A DNA stretch of 64,000 nucleotides from Acidobacteriota bacterium. GTDB lineage: Bacteria; Acidobacteriota; Terriglobia; Terriglobales; Acidobacteriaceae. Both the position numbers and the translations under genes were made by a program. The stretch lies in contig QIBA01000049.1 in NCBI GenBank assembly GCA_003225175.1, positions 29,287 through 93,286 of the forward strand, given 5' to 3'. Each line of letters starts with the position of its first letter. Positions within the stretch are counted from its first letter, which is position 1. Under the pieces are notes generated by a model. That model worked only from the letters and a program-made list of their open reading frames with translations, was not told the DNA's origin and made no database searches. This document shows, piece after piece, positions 43,310 to 52,653 of this stretch.

Positions 43310-44101
43310 ATGGAAACAGGACTCAAAAACAAAGTTGCGCTGCTGGTTGCATCGAGTGAAGGCATAGCCCGTGCCGCTGCCGAGAAGTTCGCTGCAGAAG
43401 GCGCGCGCCTGGCGATGTGCGCCCGAAACGAAACTAAGTTGAGCAAAGCCGCTGAGGAGCTGCGTGCACGTCACAAAGTCGAGGTGTTGGCCGAGCGCAT
43501 AGATGTTTCCGATTTGTCCTCCATGCAAGCATTTGTGCGCCGTGTAGCCGAACGATTTGGCCGTATCGACATCTGCCTCGCGAATTCCGGCGGTCCTCCC
43601 GCTAAGAATTTTCTTTCCATCGAGCTGGACGAGTGGCGTAAGAACGTTGATCTCCTGTTTCTCAGTGTCGTCAACCTGGCCAAATTTGTGATTCCCCACA
43701 TGCAGAGAAACGGCGGGGGACGCTTTATCGCCATCACTTCCACCTCAGTGAAAGGATCGATTCCCGATCTGGTTATGTCCAATGCCATACGCCCAGCCGT
43801 AGTTGGACTGCTGAAGAGCCTATCCATTGAGTTTGGCAAGGAGAACATTACCTTCAACAATGTCGCGCCTGGATACACTGCGACCGAACGACTTAACGAG
43901 CTGGCCGGAACGCGGGCACTTGCCGCAAACCTCAGCATCGCCGACGTACACAAGAAGTGGTCGGAGGAAATTCCGCTGCACCGCCTTGCGCGTCCGGAGG
44001 AGGTCGCTGATGTGATCGTGTGGCTGGCTTCGGACCGAGCCTCCTACGTGACCGGTCAGACGATTTTGGTCGATGGCGGCCGGTATCCCGGCGTAGCCTG
44101 A
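43310..44101 (+). CDS. SDR-family protein lacking the catalytic Tyr-Lys
   Basis: The 263 residues have the SDR fold. The cofactor motif region is ALLVASSEGIARAAAEKFAA, weaker than the usual TGxxxGxG. NSGGPPAKNF matches the NAG position. The stretch ITSTSVKGSIPDLVMSNAIR stands where SDR enzymes have Ser then YxxxK: Tyr is replaced by Met and Lys by Arg. The C-terminus ASYVTGQTILVDGGRYPG is typical. Family knowledge: a FabG-like subgroup with this change exists and has no proven reaction. It may be a non-enzymatic or altered dehydrogenase. It is 19 bases upstream of hutH and probably co-transcribed with it. Confidence 0.88.
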   Translation: METGLKNKVALLVASSEGIARAAAEKFAAEGARLAMCARNETKLSKAAEELRARHKVEVLAERIDVSDLSSMQAFVRRVAERFGRIDICLANSGGPPAKNFLSIELDEWRKNVDLLFLSVVNLAKFVIPHMQRNGGGRFIAITSTSVKGSIPDLVMSNAIRPAVVGLLKSLSIEFGKENITFNNVAPGYTATERLNELAGTRALAANLSIADVHKKWSEEIPLHRLARPEEVADVIVWLASDRASYVTGQTILVDGGRYPGVA

Positions 44102-44120
44102 AGAGTTCCCTAGGAGAATC

Positions 44121-45725
44121 TTGAGAGCTCTACATATCGATGGAGACCAGCTCGCGCTTGAGGACCTGCGCGAAGTCGTATTTGAACGGCGTCCAGTATT
44201 GCTCACGCCCGACGCGCGCGAAAAGGTTTTGGCGTCCCGTGAAGTGATCGAGCAGTTGGTGCGCGAGAATCGCGTTGCCTATGCGGTGACAACGGGCGTG
44301 GGCAAACTAAGCGACGTCCGCATAGCGCCCGAGCAGATTTGCGAATTGCAGCTCAATTTATTGCGTTCTCACGCAGTTGGCATTGGTACGCCACTCTCAG
44401 AACCTGTCACACGGGCGATGATGTTGTTGCGTGCCAATTCTCTGGCCAAAGGATTCTCCGGAGTTCGTCCATTGGTGATCGACACGCTCTGCGAAATGCT
44501 AAGTCGCGGCGTGCATCCCATTATTCCTTCGCAAGGAAGTGTAGGAGCCAGCGGCGATCTTGCTCCGTTGGCTCATCTGGCGCTTGTTCTCGTCGGAGAA
44601 GGCGAAGCGCTGTTCCAGGGACGAAAAGTGGCGGGCAGAGAGGCGATGGCCGCGGCGCAGGTGAAACCCATCGCACTGGAAGCGAAGGAAGCAATCTCAC
44701 TTATCAATGGCACGCAGGCAATGCTTGCTGTCGGAACTCTGTCCGTGCTAACTGCACAAACGCTCGTCGATACTGCCGACGTGCTGGGAGCGCTCACTCT
44801 GGACGCCCTTCGCGGCACTACAGTCGCGATGGATGAGCGCATTCATCGGGCTCGCCCCCATTCGGGACAGTTGCAGAGCGCGAGCAACGTACGGAAACTG
44901 CTTGAAGGCAGCGAAATTCGTCAGTCGCACATCGATTGCAATCGGGTTCAAGACGCCTACTCTTTACGCTGTATTCCCCAAGTGCACGGCGCAGTTCGCG
45001 ATACGATTGCTTTCTGCCGACACGTCTTTGAAATCGAGATGAACTCAGCGGTGGATAATCCGCTGGTCTTCCCTTTTCCGAGATCCCAACGCGAGCCAAT
45101 GCGTCCCTCGAAGGTTCCTGCCATCGACAACCGTCGGGGCAGAGAAAGCGCCAATGACCGGACCGATTTGGGAGATGTACTTTCCGGCGGAAACTTTCAT
45201 GGCGAACCCCTCGCCTTTGCGCTCGACTATCTTGCGATTGCGCTTTCCGCTCTGGCAGGAATTTCAGAACGGCGCATTGAGCGCATGGTAAATCCGGCTC
45301 TCAACGAAGGACTGCCTCCGTTTCTTGCTTCCAGCGCTGGACTCAATTCAGGTTTTATGATGCCGCAAGTCACGGCTGCCGCCCTGGCAAGCGAGAACAA
45401 AGTCCTTGCGCATCCGGCCTCGGTGGATTCAATTACCACGAGCGGCAACAAGGAAGATTACGTCTCCATGGGCATGGGTGCGGCATTAAAGCTCGAACGC
45501 GTAGTTGCTAACGTAACGCATGTGCTTGCGATTGAAGCGGCCGCCGTCGCTCAGGCCATTGAGTTTCTTGCTCCGCTCAAGACGAGTCCACGACTGCAAA
45601 AAGCCCACGCAGCAATACGGCGAGTTACTGCCCTAGTGGATAGTGACCGCGTGCTTGCAGCCGACTTTTCCAGAGTCGCCGGCGCGATTACCGAAGGCAT
45701 ATTGGTTCGGGCGGCATTTGAGTAA
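44121..45725 (+). CDS. hutH: Histidine ammonia-lyase
   Basis: The enzyme turns L-histidine into urocanate and ammonia. The 534 residues contain the MIO-forming Ala-Ser-Gly at about 143-145 (GSVGASGDLAPLAHLAL), YAVTTGVGKLSDVRIAPEQI for the active-site loop with Tyr, and SGGNFHGEPLAFALDYLAI. An insertion around 315-335 (SQREPMRPSKVPAIDNRRGR) lengthens it beyond the usual 505-510 residues. The start is TTG with AGGAG four bases upstream. No hutU, hutI or hutG is in the window. The neighbour upstream is an SDR-like gene. Confidence 0.94.
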   Translation: MRALHIDGDQLALEDLREVVFERRPVLLTPDAREKVLASREVIEQLVRENRVAYAVTTGVGKLSDVRIAPEQICELQLNLLRSHAVGIGTPLSEPVTRAMMLLRANSLAKGFSGVRPLVIDTLCEMLSRGVHPIIPSQGSVGASGDLAPLAHLALVLVGEGEALFQGRKVAGREAMAAAQVKPIALEAKEAISLINGTQAMLAVGTLSVLTAQTLVDTADVLGALTLDALRGTTVAMDERIHRARPHSGQLQSASNVRKLLEGSEIRQSHIDCNRVQDAYSLRCIPQVHGAVRDTIAFCRHVFEIEMNSAVDNPLVFPFPRSQREPMRPSKVPAIDNRRGRESANDRTDLGDVLSGGNFHGEPLAFALDYLAIALSALAGISERRIERMVNPALNEGLPPFLASSAGLNSGFMMPQVTAAALASENKVLAHPASVDSITTSGNKEDYVSMGMGAALKLERVVANVTHVLAIEAAAVAQAIEFLAPLKTSPRLQKAHAAIRRVTALVDSDRVLAADFSRVAGAITEGILVRAAFE

Positions 45726-45792
45726 CTCTGGATAGCCAATCTGCGAGGCTTGATTGTGCACTGCTCAAATACCATGCCTCGTTGATTACTTT

Positions 45793-45940
45793 GTTCCGGC
45801 CGCCCTCAGCTGGTACAGAGTCGAAGAACCAAGCTGTCTTGGTAAGCAAATCCTTCTCATAAATAAATTCCTGACTCGTTTAATTCGAAAACATGCACAT
45901 GTTCAGCCTTGTACCGGCCGAGGGCGGCCGGAACCACGTA
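45793..45940. repeat. Second pair of inverted CGGCCG palindromic repeats (REP-like)
   Basis: GTTCCGGCCGCCCTCAGCTG followed by GTAC at 45793-45816 and its inverted, better-matched partner GTACCGGCCGAGGGCGGCCG followed by GAACCACGTA at 45911-45940 bound an AT-richer segment of about 95 bases. The outer flank CACGTAGTCGAGTCGAA also matches the flank at 41743-41780 (TACGTGG, GGTCGAAG). The pair lies between hutH and the broken methyltransferase. No ORF of credible quality lies inside. Confidence 0.65.
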
Positions 45941-45965
45941 GTCGAGTCGAACCGTAGGTGGCCAT

Positions 45966-46692
45966 CTAAGACGCAATTTCTGTGTCAGCTAGGAACTGAA
46001 GGCGTTTAAGGCTTTCCAGCTTCCAAAGTCCTAGTGACTTGTCCCTGTACGCTCCATCGACCTCCTCGCGCTCTTCATTGATCAGAAGTATCGGATTCGC
46101 AAAACCGAATGGCTCCTGCCGCAGGTTGAGCATCCGCCAGTCGCCGTTCTCGATGTCCATGTTGAGATCATTGTGGGAAAATGTGGTTGTCAGAAGATAC
46201 CTGGAGCCGCTGCGAAGAAAATTCAAGAGCACGCGACGGATATTCTCAACGCTCAGATGTACCAGACAATCGCGGTAGAGAATCAAGTCACAAGCGGGAA
46301 GCTCAATCGTCCTGAGATCACCGGAGTGAAAGCTAACACTCTCGCGGCCATACAGCTGCCGATTCTTTACGATCAGAGACTCGACAATATCAATTCCTAA
46401 ATAGGAATCGATCGGCAGAGCAGCCTGCGATATCCAAGCGGAGTCGCGCCGCAAGGTGCATCCATGAGCCTACGAATCTGCAATTTCTGGCAGAGTTCCG
46501 AAAGCTGCCGACGGAGAGGAGCGTGGCTGCCAGTTCGGAACCCAGCCCCGAAACCGATTCGCAGCTGCCCCACACGTTCTGTGCATAAATGTACTCAAAT
46601 TTATTTTTGAGCTCTAGCTTTCTCAACTGCTGAGAATGCTTTTGATACTCCAAATGAGCCAAGACCGAAGGACGCAAGCTGCTCATGAACAT
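45966..46692 (-). pseudogene. Frameshifted SAM-dependent methyltransferase
   Basis: Two minus-strand frames together make one class I methyltransferase. The first (from 46692) reads NKFEYIYAQNVWGSCESVSG then LGSELAATLLSV. A different frame then gives RQLSELCQKLQIRRLMDAPC, the SAM motif I. A third frame, from about 46454, reads DSAWISQAALPIDSYLGIDI, DLILYRDCLVHLS and continues to the stop. The frame changes near 46540 and within GGCGCGACTCC at about 46458, where a GC insertion would explain the second. Without them the protein would be about 240 residues. The break removes motif I from one continuous product, so it is probably a pseudogene unless the sequence has errors. Confidence 0.75.
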
Positions 46693-46723
46693 AGTGTACT
46701 CACTCGCAAAAAGTTCAGATCCT

Positions 46724-47818
46724 CTACTTTCCCGGTTCCGATTCCTGCAACAGCTCCTTGAGATGTTCTTGCCAGAAAACCGCCCAAGTATGCGTGCCGT
46801 GTCCGTGGGTTTCAGCCGACGTCGGAATTAGGAAGAACCGGCCGCGTCTTACGCGCTTGATTTCACGCTGAGCGATTCCCAATTCAGGCGGATTAATGAA
46901 ATCATCCGCGGAATTGGTGTACATAACCGCCGCGGTGATCTTTTCGAGCTGTGCCGATGGATCGTAGTTCCGTGAAGCATTCACGGCGTACAGCAAATCG
47001 TTCACGTCAAGACTGTGAGTTACTCGGTTGCGATAGTCCTCTAAATCCTTATCTGCTGCATCTCTCGTCGGATAGTTGATCTGCATCGACAACGGCGTAC
47101 TTCCTGCAATCAGCAGAAAGTCTGTTGCAATCTCCAGGGCGGCACGTGGTTGGGATGTGTAATCCCCATTCTTCCATTCCGGATCATTGCGGATTCCATC
47201 CATTACCATCTTGCGCCACATGCGATTGCGCCCGGCGATCTGGACGGGCAAGCATGCCAAAGGCATGAGGGCGTCCATGTAATCCGGGTATGTTTCGCCC
47301 CATATCCAGGAGTGCATGCATCCCATCGACGTGCCCAATATCAGGCGCAGGTGGTTAACACTCAGCCCTTTTTCGAGCATCTCGTGCTGGGCCGCCACCA
47401 TGTCGTTGTAGTCGTATTGCGGAAAGCGGGAGTGTAATCCATCGCTCGGCTTGCTCGACTTGCCATGACCAATACCGTCGTCAAGGATGACGAAGTAGCG
47501 GTTGATGTCGAGCAACTGCCCAGGGCTAAACAGGACATCCGCAAATTGCGGCTGCAGAAACTGCCGTGCAGTGCCTCCCGTCCCATGAAGCAGGAGTACT
47601 GCATTCGTAACTCGTCCATCCGCATCGCGAACCGGCTTGCCGAACGTTAGATAATGCAAGCGCAGCTCGGGTAACGATTCGCCTGAATGGAAACGGAAGT
47701 TGTGTGCGATGTAATCACCCTCGTGCGGCGCAGGGATCTTCGTAGATTCCTTGAATGCCTGGGCGTGACAGAAACAAGCCAGGCAAACACAAGCGAGGAT
47801 TCGCAAAGGAATGGTCAT
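46724..47818 (-). CDS. Exported MetX-like alpha/beta hydrolase
   Basis: The start is ATG 47818, giving [20 protein letters not shown] as a signal peptide; an upstream in-frame extension to 48064 lacks coding character and lies antisense to the macrodomain gene. The 364 residues follow the homoserine acetyltransferase pattern: [30 protein letters not shown], the nucleophile in [13 protein letters not shown], Asp in [12 protein letters not shown] and His in [12 protein letters not shown]. The export signal shows it is not the cytosolic methionine enzyme; a periplasmic esterase or acyltransferase is more likely. It is divergent from the macrodomain gene. Confidence 0.86.
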   Translation of the reverse strand: MTIPLRILACVCLACFCHAQAFKESTKIPAPHEGDYIAHNFRFHSGESLPELRLHYLTFGKPVRDADGRVTNAVLLLHGTGGTARQFLQPQFADVLFSPGQLLDINRYFVILDDGIGHGKSSKPSDGLHSRFPQYDYNDMVAAQHEMLEKGLSVNHLRLILGTSMGCMHSWIWGETYPDYMDALMPLACLPVQIAGRNRMWRKMVMDGIRNDPEWKNGDYTSQPRAALEIATDFLLIAGSTPLSMQINYPTRDAADKDLEDYRNRVTHSLDVNDLLYAVNASRNYDPSAQLEKITAAVMYTNSADDFINPPELGIAQREIKRVRRGRFFLIPTSAETHGHGTHTWAVFWQEHLKELLQESEPGK

Positions 47819-47879
47819 GATGGCCCGTTCAAAATTTCGCCGAGCTATTCTACTGGCAGGAGCACGACAGGAGCCTGGG

Positions 47880-48419
47880 ATGAATCGTTCAATCCAAGCT
47901 CTACAGGGAGACATCACGAAGCTGGCAGTCGATGCCATCGTGAACGCTGCCAACTCTTCCCTGCTCGGCGGCGGCGGAGTCGATGGCGCGATCCATCGCG
48001 CTGCCGGTCCTGATTTGCTAGCCGAGTGCAGGACGCTCGGTAGTTGCGCGATCGGCGATGCCAAAGCGACCCGGGGACATCGCTTACGTGCAAAGTACGT
48101 AATTCACACGGTTGGGCCGGTCTGGCAGGGAGATGAAAACACAACCGCTTCCATCGGCGAAAGACAGGAAGATAGACTGTTGGCCGCTTGTTACCGGCGA
48201 TCACTTGAGATCGCACATGGTCTACATGTCGTCAGCATGGCTTTTCCGGCAATCAGCACAGGCATCTACGGATTCCCGCGTGAACGCGCCGCCAGAATTG
48301 CGGTTGCAGAAGTAAGGAAGGCTTTTGGCAAAAATCACAGCGTCAAAAAAGTGATCTTCTGCTGCTTCGACTCAGATACTCTTCGAATTTACGAAACGCT
48401 CCTCGGACTGCGATCTTGA
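47880..48419 (+). CDS. Macrodomain protein, ADP-ribose-type hydrolase
   Basis: The start is ATG 47880, with AGGAG eight bases upstream. The 179 residues match the MacroD/YmdB-macrodomain family: [39 protein letters not shown] (the ADP-ribose loop), IHTVGPVW, and [20 protein letters not shown] for the phosphate-binding loop. Such proteins remove O-acetyl-ADP-ribose or mono-ADP-ribose from proteins. An upstream extension in the frame (47811) is not needed. It lies 62 bases from the divergent MetX-like start. Confidence 0.93.
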   Translation: MNRSIQALQGDITKLAVDAIVNAANSSLLGGGGVDGAIHRAAGPDLLAECRTLGSCAIGDAKATRGHRLRAKYVIHTVGPVWQGDENTTASIGERQEDRLLAACYRRSLEIAHGLHVVSMAFPAISTGIYGFPRERAARIAVAEVRKAFGKNHSVKKVIFCCFDSDTLRIYETLLGLRS

Positions 48420-48491
48420 GGCATCACTTGTCGGCACGACTCGGAGTCGTGACTTCCTAAACCAGCTTCGAGGGCCTTATCCGCAGCTGTT

Positions 48492-48896
48492 TTATAGCCC
48501 GTGGGCGCGATGCTCCTTGAGAATGCATTTATCCATAACAACTACGATTCCTGCATCGCGGGCTTTCTTGGCTGCGGCCTGATGGACAACGCCCTCCTGA
48601 AGCCACAGTGCTGGAATGTTCAAGCGAATTACTTCCTCTACAATCTCAGGCACATACTCTGGGCGGCGAAAGACATCGACGAGATCAATATTCTCGGGAA
48701 CATCCGCCAGGCTGCGATAGGACTTCTCTCCAAGCACCGTCTGTTCATTCGGATTCACCGGAATGATGCGATATCCCTTACGCTGCAAATACTGTGACAC
48801 CCCAAAGCTGGGGCGCCTGGGATTGGAGGACAATCCGACGACTGCAATCGTCTTTGTCTTGGTCAGAACATCAAGCATTTGGTCGTTTGACGTCAT
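48492..48896 (-). CDS. CoA-binding domain protein (YccU-like)
   Basis: The 134-residue protein has a Rossmann-type CoA-binding domain: KTIAVVGLSSNPRRPSFGVS, YLQRKGYRIIPVNPNEQTVL, LVDVFRRPEYVPEIVEEVI, PALWLQEGVVHQAAAKKARD and VVVMDKCILKEH at the C-terminus. This is the stand-alone CoA-binding family of succinyl-CoA-synthetase alpha-domain type. Ligand and role in the cell are not known; some members regulate acyl metabolism. Its ATG overlaps the stop of the glycosyltransferase gene (ATGA). Confidence 0.9.
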   Translation of the reverse strand: MTSNDQMLDVLTKTKTIAVVGLSSNPRRPSFGVSQYLQRKGYRIIPVNPNEQTVLGEKSYRSLADVPENIDLVDVFRRPEYVPEIVEEVIRLNIPALWLQEGVVHQAAAKKARDAGIVVVMDKCILKEHRAHGL

Positions 48897-50182
48897 ATGG
48901 TATCGAGAGAATTCTCTGTCGTAGTACTAAGAGCTGGCGAAGGTAAAGTCTCTTCCTGAACAGGAGCCGTATCGCCCGAATAGCAACGTTCAAGGGTGTG
49001 CAAAAATTTTTCCGCCTGCAAACCTCGATCAAAATTTAAGACCACATACGACCTTGCCTTGGTCGCCATTTCCTGCCGGACTTCAGGTCGATGGTAGAGC
49101 TCTAGCACCGCTGCCGCCACAGCAGCGTCATCCCCTGGCGGCACACACATTCCACCTCCAGATTTCTCAATCACTTCGCGAATCGGTCCTTCAATTGCCA
49201 ACACCGTTGGTCTACCGGCAGCCATGTAGTCGAAAACCTTGTTTGGATAGGTGGTCCGCAGCATCGGCACATCCTTCAAAGTTGCGACGCAAACGTCGGC
49301 AGCAGCGAGTACCTCTGGCATTCGCTTCTTTGGTTGGGCAGCGATGAACCGAATATTGTTCAGCTCCAGAGACTCCGCTCGCATCCGCAGCTGAGATAGC
49401 TCTTTACCATCTCCGACTAGCGCGAACACAATGTCAGTCTGATAGCGTAAACGTGCTGCCGCATTTAACACACAATCGATATCATTGGCGAGACCGAGCG
49501 CTCCTGCGTACATCACCACAAATTTTCCCGTGAGTTCATGATCATTTCGAACTGCTTCCCCGCGAGCTTCCGGCCGAAATAGCGAAACGTCGGTGCCGTT
49601 TGGAATGACTGAGATTTTCGAATCCGGAATTCCTATCTGCAACAAATAGTCGCGGTAAGAAGGCGAATTGACGATGATCGCGCGGGCGTGAGCGTAGAGA
49701 AAGTTTTCAAGCTTCCGCGCCAAAAGTATGAGCAAGCGACTGCGCAAAATTCCCAGATCTATCGCGAAAGCGGGCCAGAGGTCGCGAACCTCCAGAACGA
49801 ATGGCCGGTGACGAATAGCTGCAACTGCCCAGGCCGAACAAGCCTGAAACATCGGTGGCGATGTTCCAATTACGACGTCTGGATCTTGCACTCGCAACGC
49901 GGTGAAAATCGACGTCAGCATGAAACTCATGAATGCGAGCATTCGGTTGAAGTAGCTCTGATGCCAACCTCCAATCGCCGGAGCCATGTGGAGATCGATT
50001 TCAGCCTGATCCGGAGGCGCTGTCTTTTTCCTTCCGGTGAGATAGCTGTGCTCGCTTGTGATTACGGTGAATCGATGGCCCATTGCGACGACTCGCTGTG
50101 CGAGTTCGTAGTGTCGGGTTCCGCCAGGATCCTGAGGTCCGCAGAAGGCTTGATGTATTAGCAGGATATCCACTGGGCTCAC
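48893..50182 (-). CDS. Family 4 glycosyltransferase (WbuB-like)
   Basis: The 429 residues start at GTG. The N-terminal Rossmann domain has DILLIHQAFCGPQDPGGTRH with HRFTVITSEHSYLTGRKK, the WbuB/WcaI type. The C-terminal GT4 domain has SVIPNGTDVSLFRPE, FVVMYAGALGLANDIDCVLN and PNKVFDYMAAGRPTVLAIEG with the catalytic Glu loop. It probably adds a sugar to a lipid-linked polysaccharide precursor. The gene follows the polymerase-like gene by 33 bases and is coupled to the CoA-binding gene. No complete polysaccharide locus lies in the window, so the product is unknown. Confidence 0.9.
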   Translation of the reverse strand: MSPVDILLIHQAFCGPQDPGGTRHYELAQRVVAMGHRFTVITSEHSYLTGRKKTAPPDQAEIDLHMAPAIGGWHQSYFNRMLAFMSFMLTSIFTALRVQDPDVVIGTSPPMFQACSAWAVAAIRHRPFVLEVRDLWPAFAIDLGILRSRLLILLARKLENFLYAHARAIIVNSPSYRDYLLQIGIPDSKISVIPNGTDVSLFRPEARGEAVRNDHELTGKFVVMYAGALGLANDIDCVLNAAARLRYQTDIVFALVGDGKELSQLRMRAESLELNNIRFIAAQPKKRMPEVLAAADVCVATLKDVPMLRTTYPNKVFDYMAAGRPTVLAIEGPIREVIEKSGGGMCVPPGDDAAVAAAVLELYHRPEVRQEMATKARSYVVLNFDRGLQAEKFLHTLERCYSGDTAPVQEETLPSPALSTTTENSLDTI

Positions 50183-50215
50183 TCTCTATTAGCGGCAGGC
50201 GCCCGCATCACGGAA

Positions 50216-51559
50216 TCACGTCATGGGTTGGCGCACACGAGGCGTTTCGATAATCGCTTGCGTATACAACGTTCGCTTTCGACGCATACAAACGTGGAGT
50301 GCGACAAGGAGTACCAAAGGAAACATGTTGATCACTGTAAACACGAACAGCGAGATCAGTCCATCGCGATATACCTGAATCAGATTGCATGCGACCAGCA
50401 AGTACGTAAAGTGCATAAGGGACAAGTAGCCCGCACGATACGCGGCATCGAACCACACTCCAGTGAAGTAGGCCACGGCGAATGACATGATCACGACGCC
50501 GGGGTAAGCGAAGTTGAGATAAAACTCTCCCAACATGGTGACCACCATCCCTGTGTCCGCCATAGGACGATCGCTGGTGGATATCTGGTGCTCATATTCG
50601 GTCAGGCCCGGCTTTTCTGGCCACCATTGCCGAGGTATGGCAACCGTGAGCAGGCCAGCGTAAGTAAGCCCCCAATAAAGTTGCCCGCGTGCATCGGCCA
50701 AAGTAAGGGCGCTGGCGAACTGATCCAGAATCGTTTGATCGGGATGGTCGCCTGTGAACACGCTTGCGATTTCCGTTCTCGCATTCTCCAATACCTCTCC
50801 CGCTCCTTGGCCTGCCTGCAGCTGCTGACCGATTCCCTTTAAAGGAAAGAAAAGCAGTGCACTGATCACGAACACACTAATTCCAGACATCCCGGGCCAG
50901 CTGCGTCCCCGACGGTCTAGATAGATCTGCATGAGCAGAATGAGCGTTATTAGCAAGCGGAAACGGAAGTTCGCTTGGTAAATTACCCAGGCGAAATAGC
51001 CAGCCAGCCCTATCAACAGTCCCGGTCTAAACCCATACCAGTAAATCAAGGCAAGCAGGCTCAATCCAACCCATGTCTGAGGGATTACTATCCAATTTGA
51101 ATTTTGCCCAGCGCTGATCAGGGGAGTAGAAATACCCGGAAGCTTGCTCCAAAGCAACATAGCTGCGCAGCCGACCAGAATACAAACTATCGCAACGGGC
51201 TTCAGAAGTTCCGGACGTAGCCTTCGAGGCTTCGCGTCTCTCTTCATTGCACTTGGGCGTGCGGTTAGGTGAGCTGCCAGTATCCATGCACTGGTCATCG
51301 CAATGAGTGCCAGGTCAGCCAACATTAGTGACCTTGCAATTTCAGATTCCGAAACGGGAATTGCGCCCTTCCATGAGAACAGCGTCGTCGCTCCATTCAG
51401 GATTGCGATTGCTCGGGCAGTGGAAAACAAACCATGAAACAGCAGATAGATCGTAGCGGGATGCGTAACGGACATTTTTGTGAACGTCATCAAGCAGGCG
51501 ACGCAACACAGCAGGACCGTCACGTCCAAAAGCACCGTGTTGAATAAGGGAAGAACCAC
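50216..51559 (-). CDS. Polytopic membrane protein, probable polysaccharide polymerase
   Basis: The 447 residues carry about ten to twelve hydrophobic segments from VLLDVTVLLCCVACLMTFTK onwards. A larger loop near 260-330 includes RGQLYWGLTYAGLLTVAIPR, and YLNFAYPGVVIMSFAVAYF lies in the C-terminal part. The layout, with a long external loop in the C-terminal half, matches O-antigen polymerase (Wzy/EpsG/oligosaccharide repeat-unit polymerase) proteins. Sequence motifs in this group are weak, so the name rests on topology and on the glycosyltransferase directly downstream. The start is GTG. Confidence 0.72.
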   Translation of the reverse strand: MVLPLFNTVLLDVTVLLCCVACLMTFTKMSVTHPATIYLLFHGLFSTARAIAILNGATTLFSWKGAIPVSESEIARSLMLADLALIAMTSAWILAAHLTARPSAMKRDAKPRRLRPELLKPVAIVCILVGCAAMLLWSKLPGISTPLISAGQNSNWIVIPQTWVGLSLLALIYWYGFRPGLLIGLAGYFAWVIYQANFRFRLLITLILLMQIYLDRRGRSWPGMSGISVFVISALLFFPLKGIGQQLQAGQGAGEVLENARTEIASVFTGDHPDQTILDQFASALTLADARGQLYWGLTYAGLLTVAIPRQWWPEKPGLTEYEHQISTSDRPMADTGMVVTMLGEFYLNFAYPGVVIMSFAVAYFTGVWFDAAYRAGYLSLMHFTYLLVACNLIQVYRDGLISLFVFTVINMFPLVLLVALHVCMRRKRTLYTQAIIETPRVRQPMT

Positions 51560-51761
51560 GGTTCAGCGGCCTCGGAAGGGGTGCAGGATAGCACAGGCGC
51601 CGCTTTCACCGGTTTTTGACCCGGTTTTCTCCAGCTGCTTCCGCAAGCCCTATCCGAGTTTTCGGTCACACAAAAGTACAACCGCCTTACGCACATAAAT
51701 TCTTGTTACTAAAGGGAGAACCCGGTTAATATCCGGTTGCATCTTAGCTAGGGATTCGGAG

Positions 51762-52568
51762 ATGCTGGAAACGACTCGTAACTACAGGGACCAAAGGCAC
51801 ATGCGTCGCACTTCTCTGCTACTCGTGTTGATCATCGTTGCGGTATCGGCCCGGGCGGACGTGCACAGTCTGCCGCGTCGGACCAAAACACGGCACCTTT
51901 CCTCGCCGCGACGTCATCACCGCCGTGCTCATCTTCGCCGCCTACGCTACTACGGACCTCCGGTTGCACCGGAGCTGCGTGGATCCCGCGATTCCCTGCT
52001 CAAACAGAACTCCGAGATCGATCAGGCTGGATTAATGCGCATCGAGGATGATGCCCAGCTCGAACAACTCGAAGAACGCGGCGTGCTCGTGCCGATCGTG
52101 AGCAGTGAGTACCTGACGGTGAATCCGTATCTCAAAGAGAATCGTCGCTATGCGCGTCCTTGGGCGGTTCAGTTTGTTGACGACATAAGTCGCGAGTTCC
52201 ATCAGCAGTTCGGAAGGCCGCTACAGGTCACATCGGCGGTTCGGACAGTCGAGCAACAATGGCATTTGATGCGCTTCAATCACAACGCCGCGCCAGCGGA
52301 AGGCGAAGTCGCTTCGTCGCACTTGGCCGGTACAACCGTGGACATCGGTAAGCGCGGATTGACGCGCAAACAGCACAAGTGGGTCGCAAACTACCTTGCA
52401 CGAATGAAGGAGCAGGACGTCATCGAGCCGGAAGAAGAGCGCCGCCAAGCTTGCTTTCACGTGATGGTGTCACAGCGATATCCGTATCCGGTGGCGATTC
52501 AGACAAAGGCCTCCGACCCCACAGAGGCTGCACCAGCAGCCCCCGTTCTTCCGCTGGCTCCGCAATAG
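51762..52568 (+). CDS. DUF5715-like exported protein with M15 peptidase-like motifs
   Basis: The frame starts at ATG 51762. A second ATG at 51801 begins the actual signal peptide (MRRTSLLLVLIIVAVSARA) and may be the true start. A His/Arg-rich linker (around residues 45-65) precedes the domain at about 75-245. Motifs resemble D,D-carboxypeptidases of the M15/VanY type: LQVTSAVRTVEQQWHLMRFN, then SSHLAGTTVDIGKRGL with His and Asp in the zinc-binding pattern, then CFHVMVSQRY. The tail is Pro/Ala-rich. It may act on peptidoglycan in the periplasm, but catalysis is not established. Confidence 0.75.
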   Translation: MLETTRNYRDQRHMRRTSLLLVLIIVAVSARADVHSLPRRTKTRHLSSPRRHHRRAHLRRLRYYGPPVAPELRGSRDSLLKQNSEIDQAGLMRIEDDAQLEQLEERGVLVPIVSSEYLTVNPYLKENRRYARPWAVQFVDDISREFHQQFGRPLQVTSAVRTVEQQWHLMRFNHNAAPAEGEVASSHLAGTTVDIGKRGLTRKQHKWVANYLARMKEQDVIEPEEERRQACFHVMVSQRYPYPVAIQTKASDPTEAAPAAPVLPLAPQ

Positions 52569-52601
52569 GAGGCTGGCACTCTTATTCATGTAGAATTCCC
52601 A

Positions 52602-52624
52602 AAAGGCCGCCTTCAGCGGCCTTT
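52602..52624 (+). terminator. Hairpin between the DUF5715 and dipeptidase genes
   Basis: AAAGGCCGC at 52602-52610 pairs perfectly with GCGGCCTTT at 52616-52624 around CTTCA. The T-rich end TTTAACCTT is short, but the stem is strong. It probably ends the 51762-52568 transcript. Confidence 0.7.
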
Positions 52625-52653
52625 AACCTTCTATCAAGGACAGATTTCCGACG

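Noticed and set aside
47819..48064. N-terminal extension of the MetX-like hydrolase to an upstream start
   Set aside because: The extension is antisense to the macrodomain gene and has no homologous pattern, while ATG 47818 begins a perfect signal peptide.
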